From positions 1 through 40,577 of the forward strand of contig NZ_AZRW02000052.1 in the NCBI RefSeq assembly GCF_000512695.2: a DNA stretch of 40,577 nt, in the 5' to 3' direction. The translations under genes and the position numbers were made by a program. The stretch is from Pseudomonas sp. QTF5 (lineage in GTDB: Bacteria; Pseudomonadota; Gammaproteobacteria; Pseudomonadales; Pseudomonadaceae). Below are positions 16,893 through 25,681 of the stretch, piece after piece. A model generated the notes under the pieces. It ran no database searches, had not been told where the DNA came from, and saw only the letters and a program-made list of their open reading frames with translations. Numbering within the stretch: position 1 is the first letter of the stretch; every line of letters begins with the position of its first letter.

Positions 16893-17008
16893 GAATACGC
16901 CTAATTAAATAATTAACAGTTCGCCCACAGCCGCACGTGTCCAGGGACTTAGAGAACCAGAATCAGTGCGCTGTAAGTTGCTTTGAAGAATGTGCTGCCG
17001 GGCGAAAC

Positions 17009-19846
17009 TTAGGCCGGCATCGGCGCCCCATAGATATTCGCGCCTGGCCCCAGCGTGCGATACAAGATGTACAAGCTAAGCCCACGCAAAATCTCCCCGG
17101 CCCAAAAGCCGAAGAACATGCCGTTATCGGTGCCTAGGCGCACCGCTGGCGACCATGACCCGTTCATGGGTTGACCCGGTACCGGCGTGACCACGTAATG
17201 GGTCTGCAGTTCGGTCACACAGGCCTCGATCAGGTAGTCCAGATCCGCCACCTGACAGCCCGCCAGCCCCGCCAGGCACGCGCCGGCCAACCACAGCCCG
17301 GTGATATGTCCGGTAAAGTCATCCGCGACCGGCTGCGGCAGGCCGGCCATGGGGAAGTCGGTGGGCAAGATGCCGCCCGATGCCTTCACAAACTGGATCA
17401 ACCAGGTCAGCCAGTTTTCCGCGTAGGCGATCAGCTTGGGCGGCACCGCCTTGCCCTGGCTGGCCAGCTCGTACCAGGCGCGACAGGCGCCCATCATGGC
17501 CCGGGGCTGGTAGCCGCTCCAGGCGGTACCCGTGCCCCAGTGGTGCATGGTCCAGGTATCGGGCGCGCCATATTTGTAGTTGTCCCAGCGGTTCCACACG
17601 TAGGCCGAGGCGCCGGGGCCAAGCTGGCCAAACTGCTGCCAGTACCACTGCTGCGAGTCATACAGGAACTCGACCATGTGATTGAGCTGAGTGCCGTATT
17701 CATCCTGCGGATCGATGCAGTAAATGAACGGGTACTGATAGCCCGGGTACGGCATGCCGTGCCAGGCCCCGATCTGGTCGGCGCCCTCCGAATAGATGTT
17801 TGAAAACGGAATCAACCCCGGGCAGTACGCCAGGGAGTCCGATCGATACTGCAGGATGGTGCAGTCGCCGACCAGGGCGCGGAACTTGGCCTGCCCCTTG
17901 ATCGTTAACCGATAGTTGAGGGTGTAGCCATCTTCGGCGGCGAAGGCCGGCGGAACGTCGTTGATGCAGTAATAGGCGAACGTCAGGTTAGTGTCGGCGC
18001 TGTTATCCATCAGGATGGAGAAGTCCTCCAGCTCCGTATACACCGGCGCGCTCGGCTCGGGCCGGCCCTCGGCGCCGGGCTGATAGCTGGACAAGGCGGC
18101 ATCCTCGGGCCGAATCACCAACGTTACCCAGACCCCAGCCGTGGCCGGCAGCATCCACCACCAGCGCCAACCCTGGTCATCGCTAATGCGCAGGTTAAAG
18201 TTGCCGTCAGCGCGATAGGTGATGCTCTGCAGCGGCGCCTTTTTACTTGGTAGCAACCAATGCCCGATGCTGTACCAGCCCTCATCGGTGGGGAAAAACG
18301 AGCTGACCGCATTGCCGCCACGCCCCCCGAAAATGCCCGGCTCATAGCCCTCCTGCGACACGATGTCTTCTGAGTGCGAGACGGCGCGCAGGTCCGCCAT
18401 GATGTACTCGGAACCATCCTCCTTGCTCAGCCGGGTAAAGCTGCTCAAGGGAATGTCGTGCGTGACCACCTCGATATTGGACACCGATTTGGGCAACGCA
18501 CAGCTGTACTTGACCCCACTGCCCTCGGCCTTGCTCGGCGAAACCACCAGCTCGACCTTGGCATTGAGCGGGGCATTGAAGGTATCAATGCCGCCGTAAC
18601 AGGTCCGCACCAGGGAATCCTTGCTGATGCGAAACCACACCGCTTGCTGCTCCAGCGAGACTTGCGCTGCTTCCTCGGTGTCCACGGTGATGTACCCCAG
18701 CGAGTCACGCCCCAGCACCGGCGCCACCTCATTGGGGTAGCTGAACTGGTAGGCGATGCCGTCGGTGTAGGGTGTGCGCTCGGTACGACTCTGCCGGAAA
18801 AAGCGGTCGGCCGAGTCGATTTGCGTGTACTCGTGCGCGGTAAAGCGACAGGCGTCCATCGCCTGCTTGTAGCGCGCCGCACCGGTGATACGCCACAGCA
18901 GATAGCAGGCATCCATGTACCACTGCTCACCATCGGCGGCGTTACCCATCTGGTTGACGCCGCCCAACAACGGGACATGCAACGGCCGGTTGTGTTGCAC
19001 GGCATTGCGCGGGATCAGGTAGCCGCCGTGCTCCACCGGCTGGCGGGTGGCATAGTTGAATTTATGCACGCCGTTGACGCCGGTGTTTTTCAGCTGAACC
19101 TGACCGCGCTCCTCGAGCGCGTGACCTTCGGACAGCACCTCGCCATCCGCATCAATTTTTTGCCCGGTCCAGGCAATGATCCAGTCGACATCGTATTGCA
19201 CCGCGGAGCTGTCCCAGTCGGTCGAGCCGTCCGCCTTCACGGCCTGCACCGTGGCGTTGATCGCTTCCCAGGCCAACACCCCGTCAAAGGCAAAGGTCGC
19301 CTTGTCCAGGTACTCGCCCCAGTGCGGTGCTCCGTGGGGAATCGTCAGGGCGCCATTGCTGAACGTAAAAGGCACGCCTTTGAAGCCGCTGTGTGTTGGC
19401 TCGACGGGATCGATCGGCCAATTGGCCAGCACCGGCTCCTTGGCGTTGACGATCCAGTTGGCAATGCGCCGCTGCGGCGTCGCCGGGATCGGCTGGCCCT
19501 TGTAGAAAAACTTCTCGTAGGCCTCCCAGTGCCACACCGCCGCCTCCAGGTAGCGGGCATCCTTGGTCGCCAGGTAGGCATGCGCATAGCCGAGGATCTG
19601 CAGCGCCTGGCCCTCGGTGGTGCCGTCGCCGTTGGGCTGATACTCCATTTGCGAGTGCGCGATAAAGTGCCGATTGTTGGCCAGCACCCCCTGAGTGTTC
19701 TGCGCGAAGTGCTGCAGCGTGGCGTCGTCAGTGTCGCCGGTATTGCGCTTGAGAAAGCGGTGGTGCCCTTCAATCATGCTGAGCGCATTGGCCAGGCCGG
19801 TTTTGTGGCCGACCGGGCGGCGGCTGTTAAGCGGGGACAGAAACAT
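17009..19846 (-). CDS. Large tail-associated protein, possible glycan-active (alpha/alpha) toroid
   Basis: This 945-aa protein lies in the tail-tip/fibre module. Aromatic-rich helical segments at both ends (YLATKDARYLEAAVWHWEAY; WTMHHWGTGTAWSGYQ; CRAWYELASQ; HITGLWLAGACLAG) look like an (alpha/alpha) hairpin barrel as in several polysaccharide hydrolases or lyases. A beta-rich centre (about 390-700) separates them. I cannot name a family or catalytic residues. No TM segment or signal peptide is visible. ATG 19846 was chosen because GGGAG lies 8 nt upstream; ATG 19861 is an alternative. It overlaps the preceding gene by 20 nt. A tailspike or depolymerase role is plausible from position and fold impression only. 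Confidence 0.75.
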   Translation of the reverse strand: MFLSPLNSRRPVGHKTGLANALSMIEGHHRFLKRNTGDTDDATLQHFAQNTQGVLANNRHFIAHSQMEYQPNGDGTTEGQALQILGYAHAYLATKDARYLEAAVWHWEAYEKFFYKGQPIPATPQRRIANWIVNAKEPVLANWPIDPVEPTHSGFKGVPFTFSNGALTIPHGAPHWGEYLDKATFAFDGVLAWEAINATVQAVKADGSTDWDSSAVQYDVDWIIAWTGQKIDADGEVLSEGHALEERGQVQLKNTGVNGVHKFNYATRQPVEHGGYLIPRNAVQHNRPLHVPLLGGVNQMGNAADGEQWYMDACYLLWRITGAARYKQAMDACRFTAHEYTQIDSADRFFRQSRTERTPYTDGIAYQFSYPNEVAPVLGRDSLGYITVDTEEAAQVSLEQQAVWFRISKDSLVRTCYGGIDTFNAPLNAKVELVVSPSKAEGSGVKYSCALPKSVSNIEVVTHDIPLSSFTRLSKEDGSEYIMADLRAVSHSEDIVSQEGYEPGIFGGRGGNAVSSFFPTDEGWYSIGHWLLPSKKAPLQSITYRADGNFNLRISDDQGWRWWWMLPATAGVWVTLVIRPEDAALSSYQPGAEGRPEPSAPVYTELEDFSILMDNSADTNLTFAYYCINDVPPAFAAEDGYTLNYRLTIKGQAKFRALVGDCTILQYRSDSLAYCPGLIPFSNIYSEGADQIGAWHGMPYPGYQYPFIYCIDPQDEYGTQLNHMVEFLYDSQQWYWQQFGQLGPGASAYVWNRWDNYKYGAPDTWTMHHWGTGTAWSGYQPRAMMGACRAWYELASQGKAVPPKLIAYAENWLTWLIQFVKASGGILPTDFPMAGLPQPVADDFTGHITGLWLAGACLAGLAGCQVADLDYLIEACVTELQTHYVVTPVPGQPMNGSWSPAVRLGTDNGMFFGFWAGEILRGLSLYILYRTLGPGANIYGAPMPA

Positions 19847-20354
19847 CGAACCAACTCCCATCAGAAACACCCAGCCAGTGATTGTCGACCGACATGAAAG
19901 TCAACACGTCAGCGGCGCCAGCCTCATACGCCAGTACCGGCGGCCGCTTGCTCGGCCAATGGACGTTGGCCGGGAACGTGACCTTGTTCGCCCCGGTGCC
20001 TTGGCGCAGGCGCACCGTGAAGGACCAGATGTAACCGGCCGGCACGTTGGCATTGAGAAAGCTGAGCACGCATTGCGGCTGGTCGAGGGTCACATCGAAG
20101 AACGACACGCCGGCGGTATAGGCCACATCCAGGGCCAGCGCGGCGCCGGCCGAGGCGATCGCCTGCTGGCGCGGCAGCAGCAGGCCACCGGTCAAGTCGG
20201 TAATCATGTTCGCCAGCGCCAGCAGCGTCGGCGACGGTCCCGAGCCGGTTTGGACGATCGCGTCCGCCGGCTTGTTGACGATGTCGTGGGCCGTTTGCGC
20301 CGCCGCTTCGAATAGCTCGACGGCAGCGCGTTGGCGGTCAGAAAGCTCGCTCAT
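19827..20354 (-). CDS. Tail-tip protein of unknown function (175 aa)
   Basis: The gene overlaps the stop of I by ATGA, so it is translationally coupled to the baseplate genes. The N-terminal ~75 residues are helical (SELSDRQRAAVELFEAAAQT). The C-terminal ~80 residues are beta-like (VTLDQPQCVLSFLNANVP; NKVTFPANVHWPSKRPPVL; DVLTFMSVDNHWLG), a type of domain I associate with phage tail adaptors or fibres. It probably helps anchor the 945-aa protein or the fibre. No closer assignment is possible from sequence alone. Confidence 0.65.
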   Translation of the reverse strand: MSELSDRQRAAVELFEAAAQTAHDIVNKPADAIVQTGSGPSPTLLALANMITDLTGGLLLPRQQAIASAGAALALDVAYTAGVSFFDVTLDQPQCVLSFLNANVPAGYIWSFTVRLRQGTGANKVTFPANVHWPSKRPPVLAYEAGAADVLTFMSVDNHWLGVSDGSWFDVSVPA

Positions 20355-20989
20355 ATAACCCTCATCAGGCCGGGCAAAGTGAAGTTGCTGAAGTAGCTGA
20401 GGTCATTGGCCAACAGCTCCAGGTTGATCAGGTCGAGGTCATCGGCCCACAGCTCCGGCGAGGAAATCACCACCTCATCCCCCGAGGAAATCGCCGCTCC
20501 CAGGTAGTAGGTACCGTTCGGGCTGTAGGTGATGCTCAGCCCCACCAGGTGCCGACTGATCGGCTTGGTGTCGTTGATCATCCGTTCCAGCTCGGCAATG
20601 CCTTGTTCGCTCAGGCCACTGTCGAACAGGGCCAAACTCAAGCTGAACGTGCCGGGCTCGCCCATGGGCTCCAGCTCATGCCACTCGGTGATATCAATGA
20701 TGTCGGCAAATGGCTCAACCACCCGGCGCAACGCGCCCACGGTGCCCTTGCGCTTGTGGACCTCAAACGACTCCTTGACCACCTTGCGCTTGATCGTCTC
20801 GGACCAATCCGGGTCCCAGCGGTCGACGCTGCGCTGGATCGCCAGCCACGGCAGCAGCTCCGCCGGGCAGGTATCGGGCGAAATCATGTCGCGCAGCACG
20901 TTCGCCAGGTCGGGGTTTCCCAGCGACACTTGCGCCAGAGCCTGTTCCAGCGGCGTGCGGTTGGACGGCAACAGGCTGGCGTCACTCAT
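20351..20989 (-). CDS. I: P2 gpI-like baseplate wedge protein
   Basis: This 212-aa protein begins MSDASLLPSNRTPLEQALAQ. It carries the family hallmarks PDTCPAELLPWLAIQRSVDR and KRKGTVGALRRVVEPF. In P2, gpI joins gpJ and gpW in the baseplate wedge. The start at ATG 20989 overlaps the end of J by 8 nt. The longer frame to 21055 is rejected because it lies within J and does not look like the family. Confidence 0.93.
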   Translation of the reverse strand: MSDASLLPSNRTPLEQALAQVSLGNPDLANVLRDMISPDTCPAELLPWLAIQRSVDRWDPDWSETIKRKVVKESFEVHKRKGTVGALRRVVEPFADIIDITEWHELEPMGEPGTFSLSLALFDSGLSEQGIAELERMINDTKPISRHLVGLSITYSPNGTYYLGAAISSGDEVVISSPELWADDLDLINLELLANDLSYFSNFTLPGLMRVI

Positions 20990-21872
20990 CGGTGCCCCCG
21001 ATCGCCACGGTAAAGCCCGTGCAGTTGGCGGCCTCATGATCCTGCACAACCACATCAGCGGCCGGGTGAATCAGCTCGACCCGCTGGACCCGCGACACAT
21101 GCAGCGCGGCATGGATCGCCGAGCGGCGAATGTCGCGACCCAAACGGCGCTGGGTGTTCACGTAACGTTCCAGGGACGCCCGGGCCTCATTCAGGCTCAG
21201 CTCCATTTCCGGCCCCGGGTAGAGGTACAGCACCGCCTCAATCTGGTAATCGATCAGGCTGGCCGACTGCACAATCAAGCGATCGCCCACCGGGCGCACG
21301 TCCTCGTCACTGAGCGCGACCCGGACCTTTTCCAGCAGATCCGCCGAGGCCTGGCCATCGCCGAGTCGGCTCAGGATGCTCACCAGCACCGTGGCCGGGC
21401 TCGGGCTGCTGGCCCGGGCATCCGCCACCCGGCCATCGGCCGACAGTGCGTGAAACACGTAGGCATCCCGAGGGCCGGCGATCGACATCCCTTCAAACGC
21501 CAGCAGCGTGCGCTCGACCAGGGAATCATCCAGCTCATACTGCGCCTCGATCGGCGGCACGGCGGTTGGGTCAGCCTCGACCACGGTCAAGCGCTTGACG
21601 TTGTAGTTGGCCGCCAGGTGGTCGACATCGCTACCCCGAGCGAACGCCAGCAACAGCGCTTTAGCCGCGTCGTTGATCCGCGCCCGCTCCAGCATCTTGT
21701 CGTAGGCCCGCTTTTCCAGCAGCTTGACCACCGGATCAGACTCCAGCACCGCTGACCAGTTGTCGCCCATCAGCTGGCGAAAATCGGCCAGTGCCTCCTG
21801 GTAAAAGTCTTCAAAACTCAGCGTCTCGATGACCATCGGCGCCGGCAGGCGGGAAAGATCCAATGCGCTCAT
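20982..21872 (-). CDS. J: P2 gpJ-like baseplate protein
   Basis: This 296-aa baseplate wedge protein begins MSALDLSRLPAPMVIETLSF, a typical gpJ N-terminus. It has the conserved central segment LVSILSRLGDGQASADLLEKV and PVGDRLIVQSA and matches the family's usual length (about 300). It overlaps W by ATGA. Together with W, V and I it forms the wedge/hub core that triggers sheath contraction. Confidence 0.94.
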   Translation of the reverse strand: MSALDLSRLPAPMVIETLSFEDFYQEALADFRQLMGDNWSAVLESDPVVKLLEKRAYDKMLERARINDAAKALLLAFARGSDVDHLAANYNVKRLTVVEADPTAVPPIEAQYELDDSLVERTLLAFEGMSIAGPRDAYVFHALSADGRVADARASSPSPATVLVSILSRLGDGQASADLLEKVRVALSDEDVRPVGDRLIVQSASLIDYQIEAVLYLYPGPEMELSLNEARASLERYVNTQRRLGRDIRRSAIHAALHVSRVQRVELIHPAADVVVQDHEAANCTGFTVAIGGTDE

Positions 21873-22195
21873 ACAGTGATTTCCAGTTGCTCGCTGACGT
21901 CCTGATAGGTCCCGGTCAAACGAAAGGTGATACGGCCATCGAGCACGGCCAGGACTTGCACCCGCGACAATTTCAATCGCGGCTCCCAGCGCCCCAGGGC
22001 CCGAGCCGCCTCAGCCTGGACAGCACTTTTCCAGCCCTCGGTGACCGGCATGTCGACAAAGCGCCGAACCGTGCTGCCGTACTCCGGCCGCATGACCCGC
22101 GACCCCAGCGGCGTGCTTAGGATGTCTCCAATGGACTGCCTCAAGTGCTCAAGGCCCGAGATAGGCAGCCCGGTATGGCGGTCCATGCCGATCAT
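21869..22195 (-). CDS. W: P2 gpW/T4 gp25-like baseplate protein
   Basis: This 108-aa lysozyme-like baseplate wedge protein of the GPW/gp25 family has the diagnostic segment HLRQSIGDILSTPLGSRVMR followed by PEYGS, and the C-terminal beta strands VLDGRITFRLTGTY. GGAG lies 7 nt before the ATG at 22195. It initiates sheath attachment to the baseplate in characterised relatives. Confidence 0.95.
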   Translation of the reverse strand: MIGMDRHTGLPISGLEHLRQSIGDILSTPLGSRVMRPEYGSTVRRFVDMPVTEGWKSAVQAEAARALGRWEPRLKLSRVQVLAVLDGRITFRLTGTYQDVSEQLEITV

Positions 22196-22199
22196 GGGT

Positions 22200-22526
22200 T
22201 TACTCCGGCAAGCGCTCTAAATCGGCGTGACCATCGAGAAAGGCCTGCGCCTGGGCGTCCAGCGCCTTGATCTGGAGGCGGCCATTGCTGACCTGCAGCA
22301 AGCGGCCACCTGGCATAACCAGGGTGCGCGAGGTGAAGGCCTTGTCGCGGAAATTCACCACCGCCGCCAGCTCCTCCTCGCTGAAATCTGCCGCTGATTT
22401 GATCGGCACCGCCACGGCATCAGCGGTGATAGGCACCGCCGTGGCATGCACGGTGATAGGCACGGCCACGGCATCCACCGTAACCACCTCGGCCGCGTTG
22501 GCGGCCTGGCTTACTTTGCTCGTCAT
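22200..22526 (-). CDS. Small tail-module protein with nonapeptide repeats (108 aa)
   Basis: The real start is ATG 22526, with GGAG upstream. The product has three consecutive nine-residue repeats (DAVAVPITV, HATAVPITA, DAVAVPIKS) at about residues 15-42. A compact domain follows (DFSEEELAAVVNFRDKAF; PGGRLLQVSNGRLQIKALDA). It lies between V and W in the P2-like baseplate gene order, a place where P2 itself has no gene. I know no function. The repeats also show at DNA level as 27-bp units. Confidence 0.6.
   Translation of the reverse strand: MTSKVSQAANAAEVVTVDAVAVPITVHATAVPITADAVAVPIKSAADFSEEELAAVVNFRDKAFTSRTLVMPGGRLLQVSNGRLQIKALDAQAQAFLDGHADLERLPE
22405..22485. repeat. Three tandem 27-bp repeats inside a coding gene
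   Basis: Units 22405-22431, 22432-22458 and 22459-22485 share GGCAC-GCC-GGCAT-C-C-GT-A. They are in frame and encode the nonapeptide AVPIT repeats of the small V/W-intergenic protein. The unit length is a multiple of three and there are no spacers, so this is not a CRISPR. Confidence 0.75.
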
Positions 22527-22543
22527 AGTTTTTCTCCAGGCAG

Positions 22544-22564
22544 AAAAAAGCCCGCGCTCGGCGG
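22544..22564 (-). terminator. Start-proximal hairpin plus U-tract before the 108-aa gene
   Basis: CCGC (22552-22555) and GCGG (22561-22564) pair around a 5-nt loop. On the - strand this is followed by GGCTTTTTTCTG and the ribosome binding site. It begins 26 nt before the start codon. The stem is short. Confidence 0.4.
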
Positions 22565-22581
22565 CTGGATAAGGGTTTCGA

Positions 22582-23145
22582 TTAGTGTTGGTGGTTGGGC
22601 GAATTGCCACCGGCGTCCATGATCTTGCCGGCCGCCTCGATGTCGCCCGTGACGCGTAACGAACCGTTGATAAGCACGTCACCTTTCCAGGTCAGTCGCC
22701 CGGCCTGCGCCTCAATGGCCTCTTCCGTTACGGTCACGCTCGAACCGCCCACGGTGATGGCCACCGTGCCCTCCGGTAGGGTGATGCGGTAGCTTTTGGC
22801 CTCCCAGTCGTAGACCAGCGAGCCGCCATCGTCGAAATGCCAGGCCTCGACATGGTCGCGGTTGTCCGGCGCCATGCCAGCATCGCCATACAGCCCCGGC
22901 ACGAAGGTGCCTTGCGACACCTCGCCACTGGGGCTGATCAGGCTCCCCTGCTCGCCCATACCGGGCGCACGCCAATGCCGCGCTTTACCGGCCGCCAAGC
23001 TGTGCCAGCGGACCCAGGCGCTAGTCCACTCGCCATCAGATACCCGACACACCGGCGGGCTGGCCGTCAGGTCGACGGCGACCACATAACAAGCCTTGAC
23101 CAGGCCGGCAAGCATGCGGTCATGCTCAGCACTGGCGAAGCTCAT
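22582..23145 (-). CDS. V: P2 gpV-like baseplate spike protein
   Basis: This 187-aa membrane-piercing spike has an N-terminal OB-like part (PPVCRVSDGEWTSAWVRWHS; GEQGSLISPSGEVSQGTFVP). A triple beta-helix-like part follows (GTVAITVGGSSVTVTEEAI; GDVLINGSLRVTGDIEAAG). The C-terminal tip carries an NHQH sequence that fits the iron-binding HxH of P2 gpV. It overlaps the preceding gene by ATGA. It marks the switch from the lambda-like connector module to the P2-like tail. Confidence 0.93.
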   Translation of the reverse strand: MSFASAEHDRMLAGLVKACYVVAVDLTASPPVCRVSDGEWTSAWVRWHSLAAGKARHWRAPGMGEQGSLISPSGEVSQGTFVPGLYGDAGMAPDNRDHVEAWHFDDGGSLVYDWEAKSYRITLPEGTVAITVGGSSVTVTEEAIEAQAGRLTWKGDVLINGSLRVTGDIEAAGKIMDAGGNSPNHQH

Positions 23146-23654
23146 CCCAGTGCCTCGGGCGCCACGGGCTGCTCCTCATGGCCGACGTGAAACAGCAGCG
23201 TGCCCGGTGGCTCATCTGGCCATGGCCATTCCTCGACGCCGAGATAAACGCCCTGCGTCCACTCCACCAGCCACACGGTGTAGCCATCAAGCTCGGGTCG
23301 GGTCCAGTCCTGCTGGGCCTGCACAAACTCGGCACACTCGACTGGCAGCCCCCAACTCTGCGCTCGCAGCAATACGGCGAGCTGAGTGGCCAATTGCACG
23401 GCCTGTCGATGGTGGTCATCCCTGATCGGGTCGACGATGATTCGCGCTTCGAACTTGCAGACCAGCACCGTCTCACCCGTACCGATGTCCTTACCCGGCT
23501 CGAACTCTGCCAGTTCGAGGAACACCGCTGGCAAACGAATGTGATCAGCAATAGCAGGCCATGCAGCGACCGTTTGCACACCCGGCAGATTGACCTGCAG
23601 ATGTTGCTCGATAGCGCCGTAAAGCTGATCGAGGCTAAAAGGCTCATCAGACAC
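23142..23654 (-). CDS. Putative tail terminator/tail completion protein
   Basis: This 170-aa protein occupies the lambda gpU place, just after the gpZ-like gene. It reads SDEPFSLDQLYGAIEQHL then beta-rich KFEARIIVDPI and WLVEWTQGVYLG. GTG 23654 is preferred because AAGGGG is 8 nt upstream; ATG 23660 is possible but too close to it. It overlaps the gpZ-like gene. Size, position and alpha/beta pattern fit tail terminators; no motif is decisive. Confidence 0.65.
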   Translation of the reverse strand: MSDEPFSLDQLYGAIEQHLQVNLPGVQTVAAWPAIADHIRLPAVFLELAEFEPGKDIGTGETVLVCKFEARIIVDPIRDDHHRQAVQLATQLAVLLRAQSWGLPVECAEFVQAQQDWTRPELDGYTVWLVEWTQGVYLGVEEWPWPDEPPGTLLFHVGHEEQPVAPEALG

Positions 23655-24303
23655 GAGCATTCCCCTTCAGGTATTTTTGTAGTTCAAAGTTGAGTTCTTG
23701 CTTGAGGATCTCCAGCAAGAGTTCATCGGCGCGTTTGATCCAGCTGTCGAAGTGCGGACGCGCTTGCTCCAGCGACACCTTGGCTTTGGCCAGCGGGAAA
23801 CGGTTGTCGTTTTCCTCGACAAAGCCCGAGCGCCGACGGCCCTGCTCAGTATCGGGATAGTTCTCTGCGTTGAAGTGCTTGCTCGCGGTGCGAATCCAGA
23901 TATCGGATTTGCTTCCGTAGACCTTTTTGTAGAACGCCCCCTGATAACGCCGACTAGCCACCGATACACCGCTACCAGTTTGCCGTGCTCGGCCGGTGCG
24001 ACTCGCCTCGATCGCATTGAGGCCAAACCACAGCTTGCCGCGCATCGTGCTGCCAGTGACCGGATAAGCCCGCAGGCGTTGCCGAACCGCAGCGATGGCG
24101 ATCCGCTCCTGTTTGCCCACCGCCCGAGCGATGTGCGTGCGCAACCGGCCCAAGGTTTTGTTGATCGCCCGTCGCTGTGCCGCTGCCGCAGCTTTCGGCA
24201 GCAGCTTGGCAAAGTCCTGAAAGGCTTGAACGTGCACCGCTGACGGCTGGATGGTGAGCATCCCGCTATCGCGCTTTAGCTCCTTGAAGCTGCCTACACT
24301 CAT
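23647..24303 (-). CDS. Lambda gpZ-like minor tail/neck protein
   Basis: This 218-aa protein has the basic N-terminal helix and phrase AAAAAQRRAINKTLGRLRTH and the segment MRGKLWFGLNAIEASRTGR, which recall the prophage minor tail protein Z family. The gene lies between the FII-like attachment and terminator-like genes as in lambda (FII-Z-U). GAGG precedes ATG 24303, which overlaps the previous stop by ATGA. It likely sits at the head-tail junction. Confidence 0.75.
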   Translation of the reverse strand: MSVGSFKELKRDSGMLTIQPSAVHVQAFQDFAKLLPKAAAAAQRRAINKTLGRLRTHIARAVGKQERIAIAAVRQRLRAYPVTGSTMRGKLWFGLNAIEASRTGRARQTGSGVSVASRRYQGAFYKKVYGSKSDIWIRTASKHFNAENYPDTEQGRRRSGFVEENDNRFPLAKAKVSLEQARPHFDSWIKRADELLLEILKQELNFELQKYLKGNARV

Positions 24304-24620
24304 GCGCGTTTCCTCAGGATCAAGGCCACCAGACCGTCACCGCTGGGCTCCAGCTGCAGCAGGTCATAGTCGCCGCCACCGTCCAGCTCCGGCAGATCCA
24401 CGCTCACCAGCAAGCCTTTGCTCAGGCCATGGGAATCGCTAACGCGAATCTCAAAGCGCGGTTCACGCAGGCCGGTGTTGAGCTTGCCGAACTTCGGTTG
24501 CAACCAGGGTGCGGCGAACATGCCGAGGACCGGTTCATCTCGGCCCTCGATCCGGACGGTGTCGCCCAGGGTTTCGAACACCACCGCATCGACTTCGGCG
24601 ATTAGATCGCGGAAGCCCAT
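24300..24620 (-). CDS. Lambda gpFII-like head-tail attachment protein
   Basis: This 106-aa protein begins MGFRDLIAEVDAVVFETLGD. The start at 24620 was chosen because the longer frame runs into the capsid gene. Segments EPVLGMFAAPW, REPRFEIRVSD and LDGGGDYDLLQLEPSGDG match the phage attachment (FII-like) connector family. It lies directly after the capsid gene, as lambda FII does. Confidence 0.72.
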   Translation of the reverse strand: MGFRDLIAEVDAVVFETLGDTVRIEGRDEPVLGMFAAPWLQPKFGKLNTGLREPRFEIRVSDSHGLSKGLLVSVDLPELDGGGDYDLLQLEPSGDGLVALILRKRA

Positions 24621-24622
24621 GA

Positions 24623-25618
24623 TCAGAGCTCCAGGAGAATCTGCGCTCGAGGTCGAGTGCACAGGTGCAACGGGTTGGACTGTGCCTCACCAGCCATGCC
24701 TTTGTTGAACGGCAGCGGCTCGATCTTGCTGTAGTACGGAATGCCCTGGGTGTTGACCGTCTCCATGTAATCGGCCGGAGCGAACGCAGAGATGTACAGG
24801 TCCGGCACACCCTCCGGCACTAGCAGCGCCTTGTCGTCATGGACAAAGGGTTGACCAGCGATGCGACCCCGGTAGCGTTCCCAGGTGATGCCACCGAACT
24901 CAAAACTTTCGCGTGCGTCACCGCGCAGAGCAGCGGCTTGCAGGGTGTTTTTGTAGGTTTCTTCTACATCCTTGTGGGTGACCAACTCTTCCCAGAATTT
25001 CTTGCCGCAGAACGCACGCGAGCCGCTGGTAGTGGTACTGCCCAACGCATCCTCTTGCATGTCCAGTGCTTCAAGGCATTGAACACGTAACTTGGTGTCA
25101 GGGGTCTTGAAGCCCATTTTCAGGGTTTGCTTCTCCACCCCGAAACGCTGGTACAAATCGAGCAAAACTGTCTTGCCATCGGCATCCAGGATCACACCGT
25201 TAAGGGCGCCCATACGCTGATATTCATGGGTGACGTCCAATTGGCGACGGGCTTTCAACAGTCGCGCATTGACCACGTCCTGCACGGCCTGCAGTTCGCT
25301 GCGGGTGCCGAAGGCGCGGATGCCCTGAATCTCATCGGCCTTGATGGTGAAGCGCTCAGGCAGGTGCACGGTGTTGAACGGGATCAGGTTGCGCTTGCTG
25401 CCCGCGACCACCAGACCCGAAGTACCGCGCTCACCGGCCGGAACCAGTGCCAGGGTGTCACCATCCTTTTCGATCTGCACGGTCAGAGTGGTGATGCCCT
25501 CTTCCTGAAACAGGCCGAGGCTGCTCAAGCGCCCGGGCAGGTATTGCTGCTCGTTGATGGCAGCGGTCAGCGACGAAACAGAAAATGCTTCGTCGTCAAA
25601 GATGGCGATGTCGGCCAT
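24623..25618 (-). CDS. Lambda gpE-like major capsid protein
   Basis: This 331-aa HK97-fold capsid protein of the lambda E family (lambda E is 341 aa) has characteristic segments INEQQYLPGRLSSLGLFQEE, FTIKADEIQGIRAFG, FWEELVTHKDVEETYKN and GDARESFEFGGITWERYRG. It ends RPRAQILLEL. ATG 25618 has GGAG upstream. It lies after gpD-like decoration protein as in lambda. A GC-hairpin plus U-tract begins 25 nt before its start. Confidence 0.95.
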   Translation of the reverse strand: MADIAIFDDEAFSVSSLTAAINEQQYLPGRLSSLGLFQEEGITTLTVQIEKDGDTLALVPAGERGTSGLVVAGSKRNLIPFNTVHLPERFTIKADEIQGIRAFGTRSELQAVQDVVNARLLKARRQLDVTHEYQRMGALNGVILDADGKTVLLDLYQRFGVEKQTLKMGFKTPDTKLRVQCLEALDMQEDALGSTTTSGSRAFCGKKFWEELVTHKDVEETYKNTLQAAALRGDARESFEFGGITWERYRGRIAGQPFVHDDKALLVPEGVPDLYISAFAPADYMETVNTQGIPYYSKIEPLPFNKGMAGEAQSNPLHLCTRPRAQILLEL

Positions 25619-25637
25619 TGGGGAATCTCCAGAAAGT

Positions 25638-25659
25638 AAAAACCCCGCTCAGGGCGGGG
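25638..25659 (-). terminator. Start-proximal hairpin plus U-tract before capsid gene
   Basis: CCCCGC (25643-25648) and GCGGGG (25654-25659) form a perfect 6-bp GC stem. On the - strand TTTTTACTTTC and the ribosome binding site follow. It sits between the gpD-like and capsid genes. Confidence 0.6.
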
Positions 25660-25681
25660 TGCAATAAAAGGGGCGGTCGGC

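Noticed and set aside
18374..19897. 507-aa + strand frame opposite the 945-aa tail gene
   Set aside because: Shadow frame with His/Arg/Gly bias.
22405..22485. CRISPR-like array
   Set aside because: The repeats are contiguous, in coding phase and without spacers.
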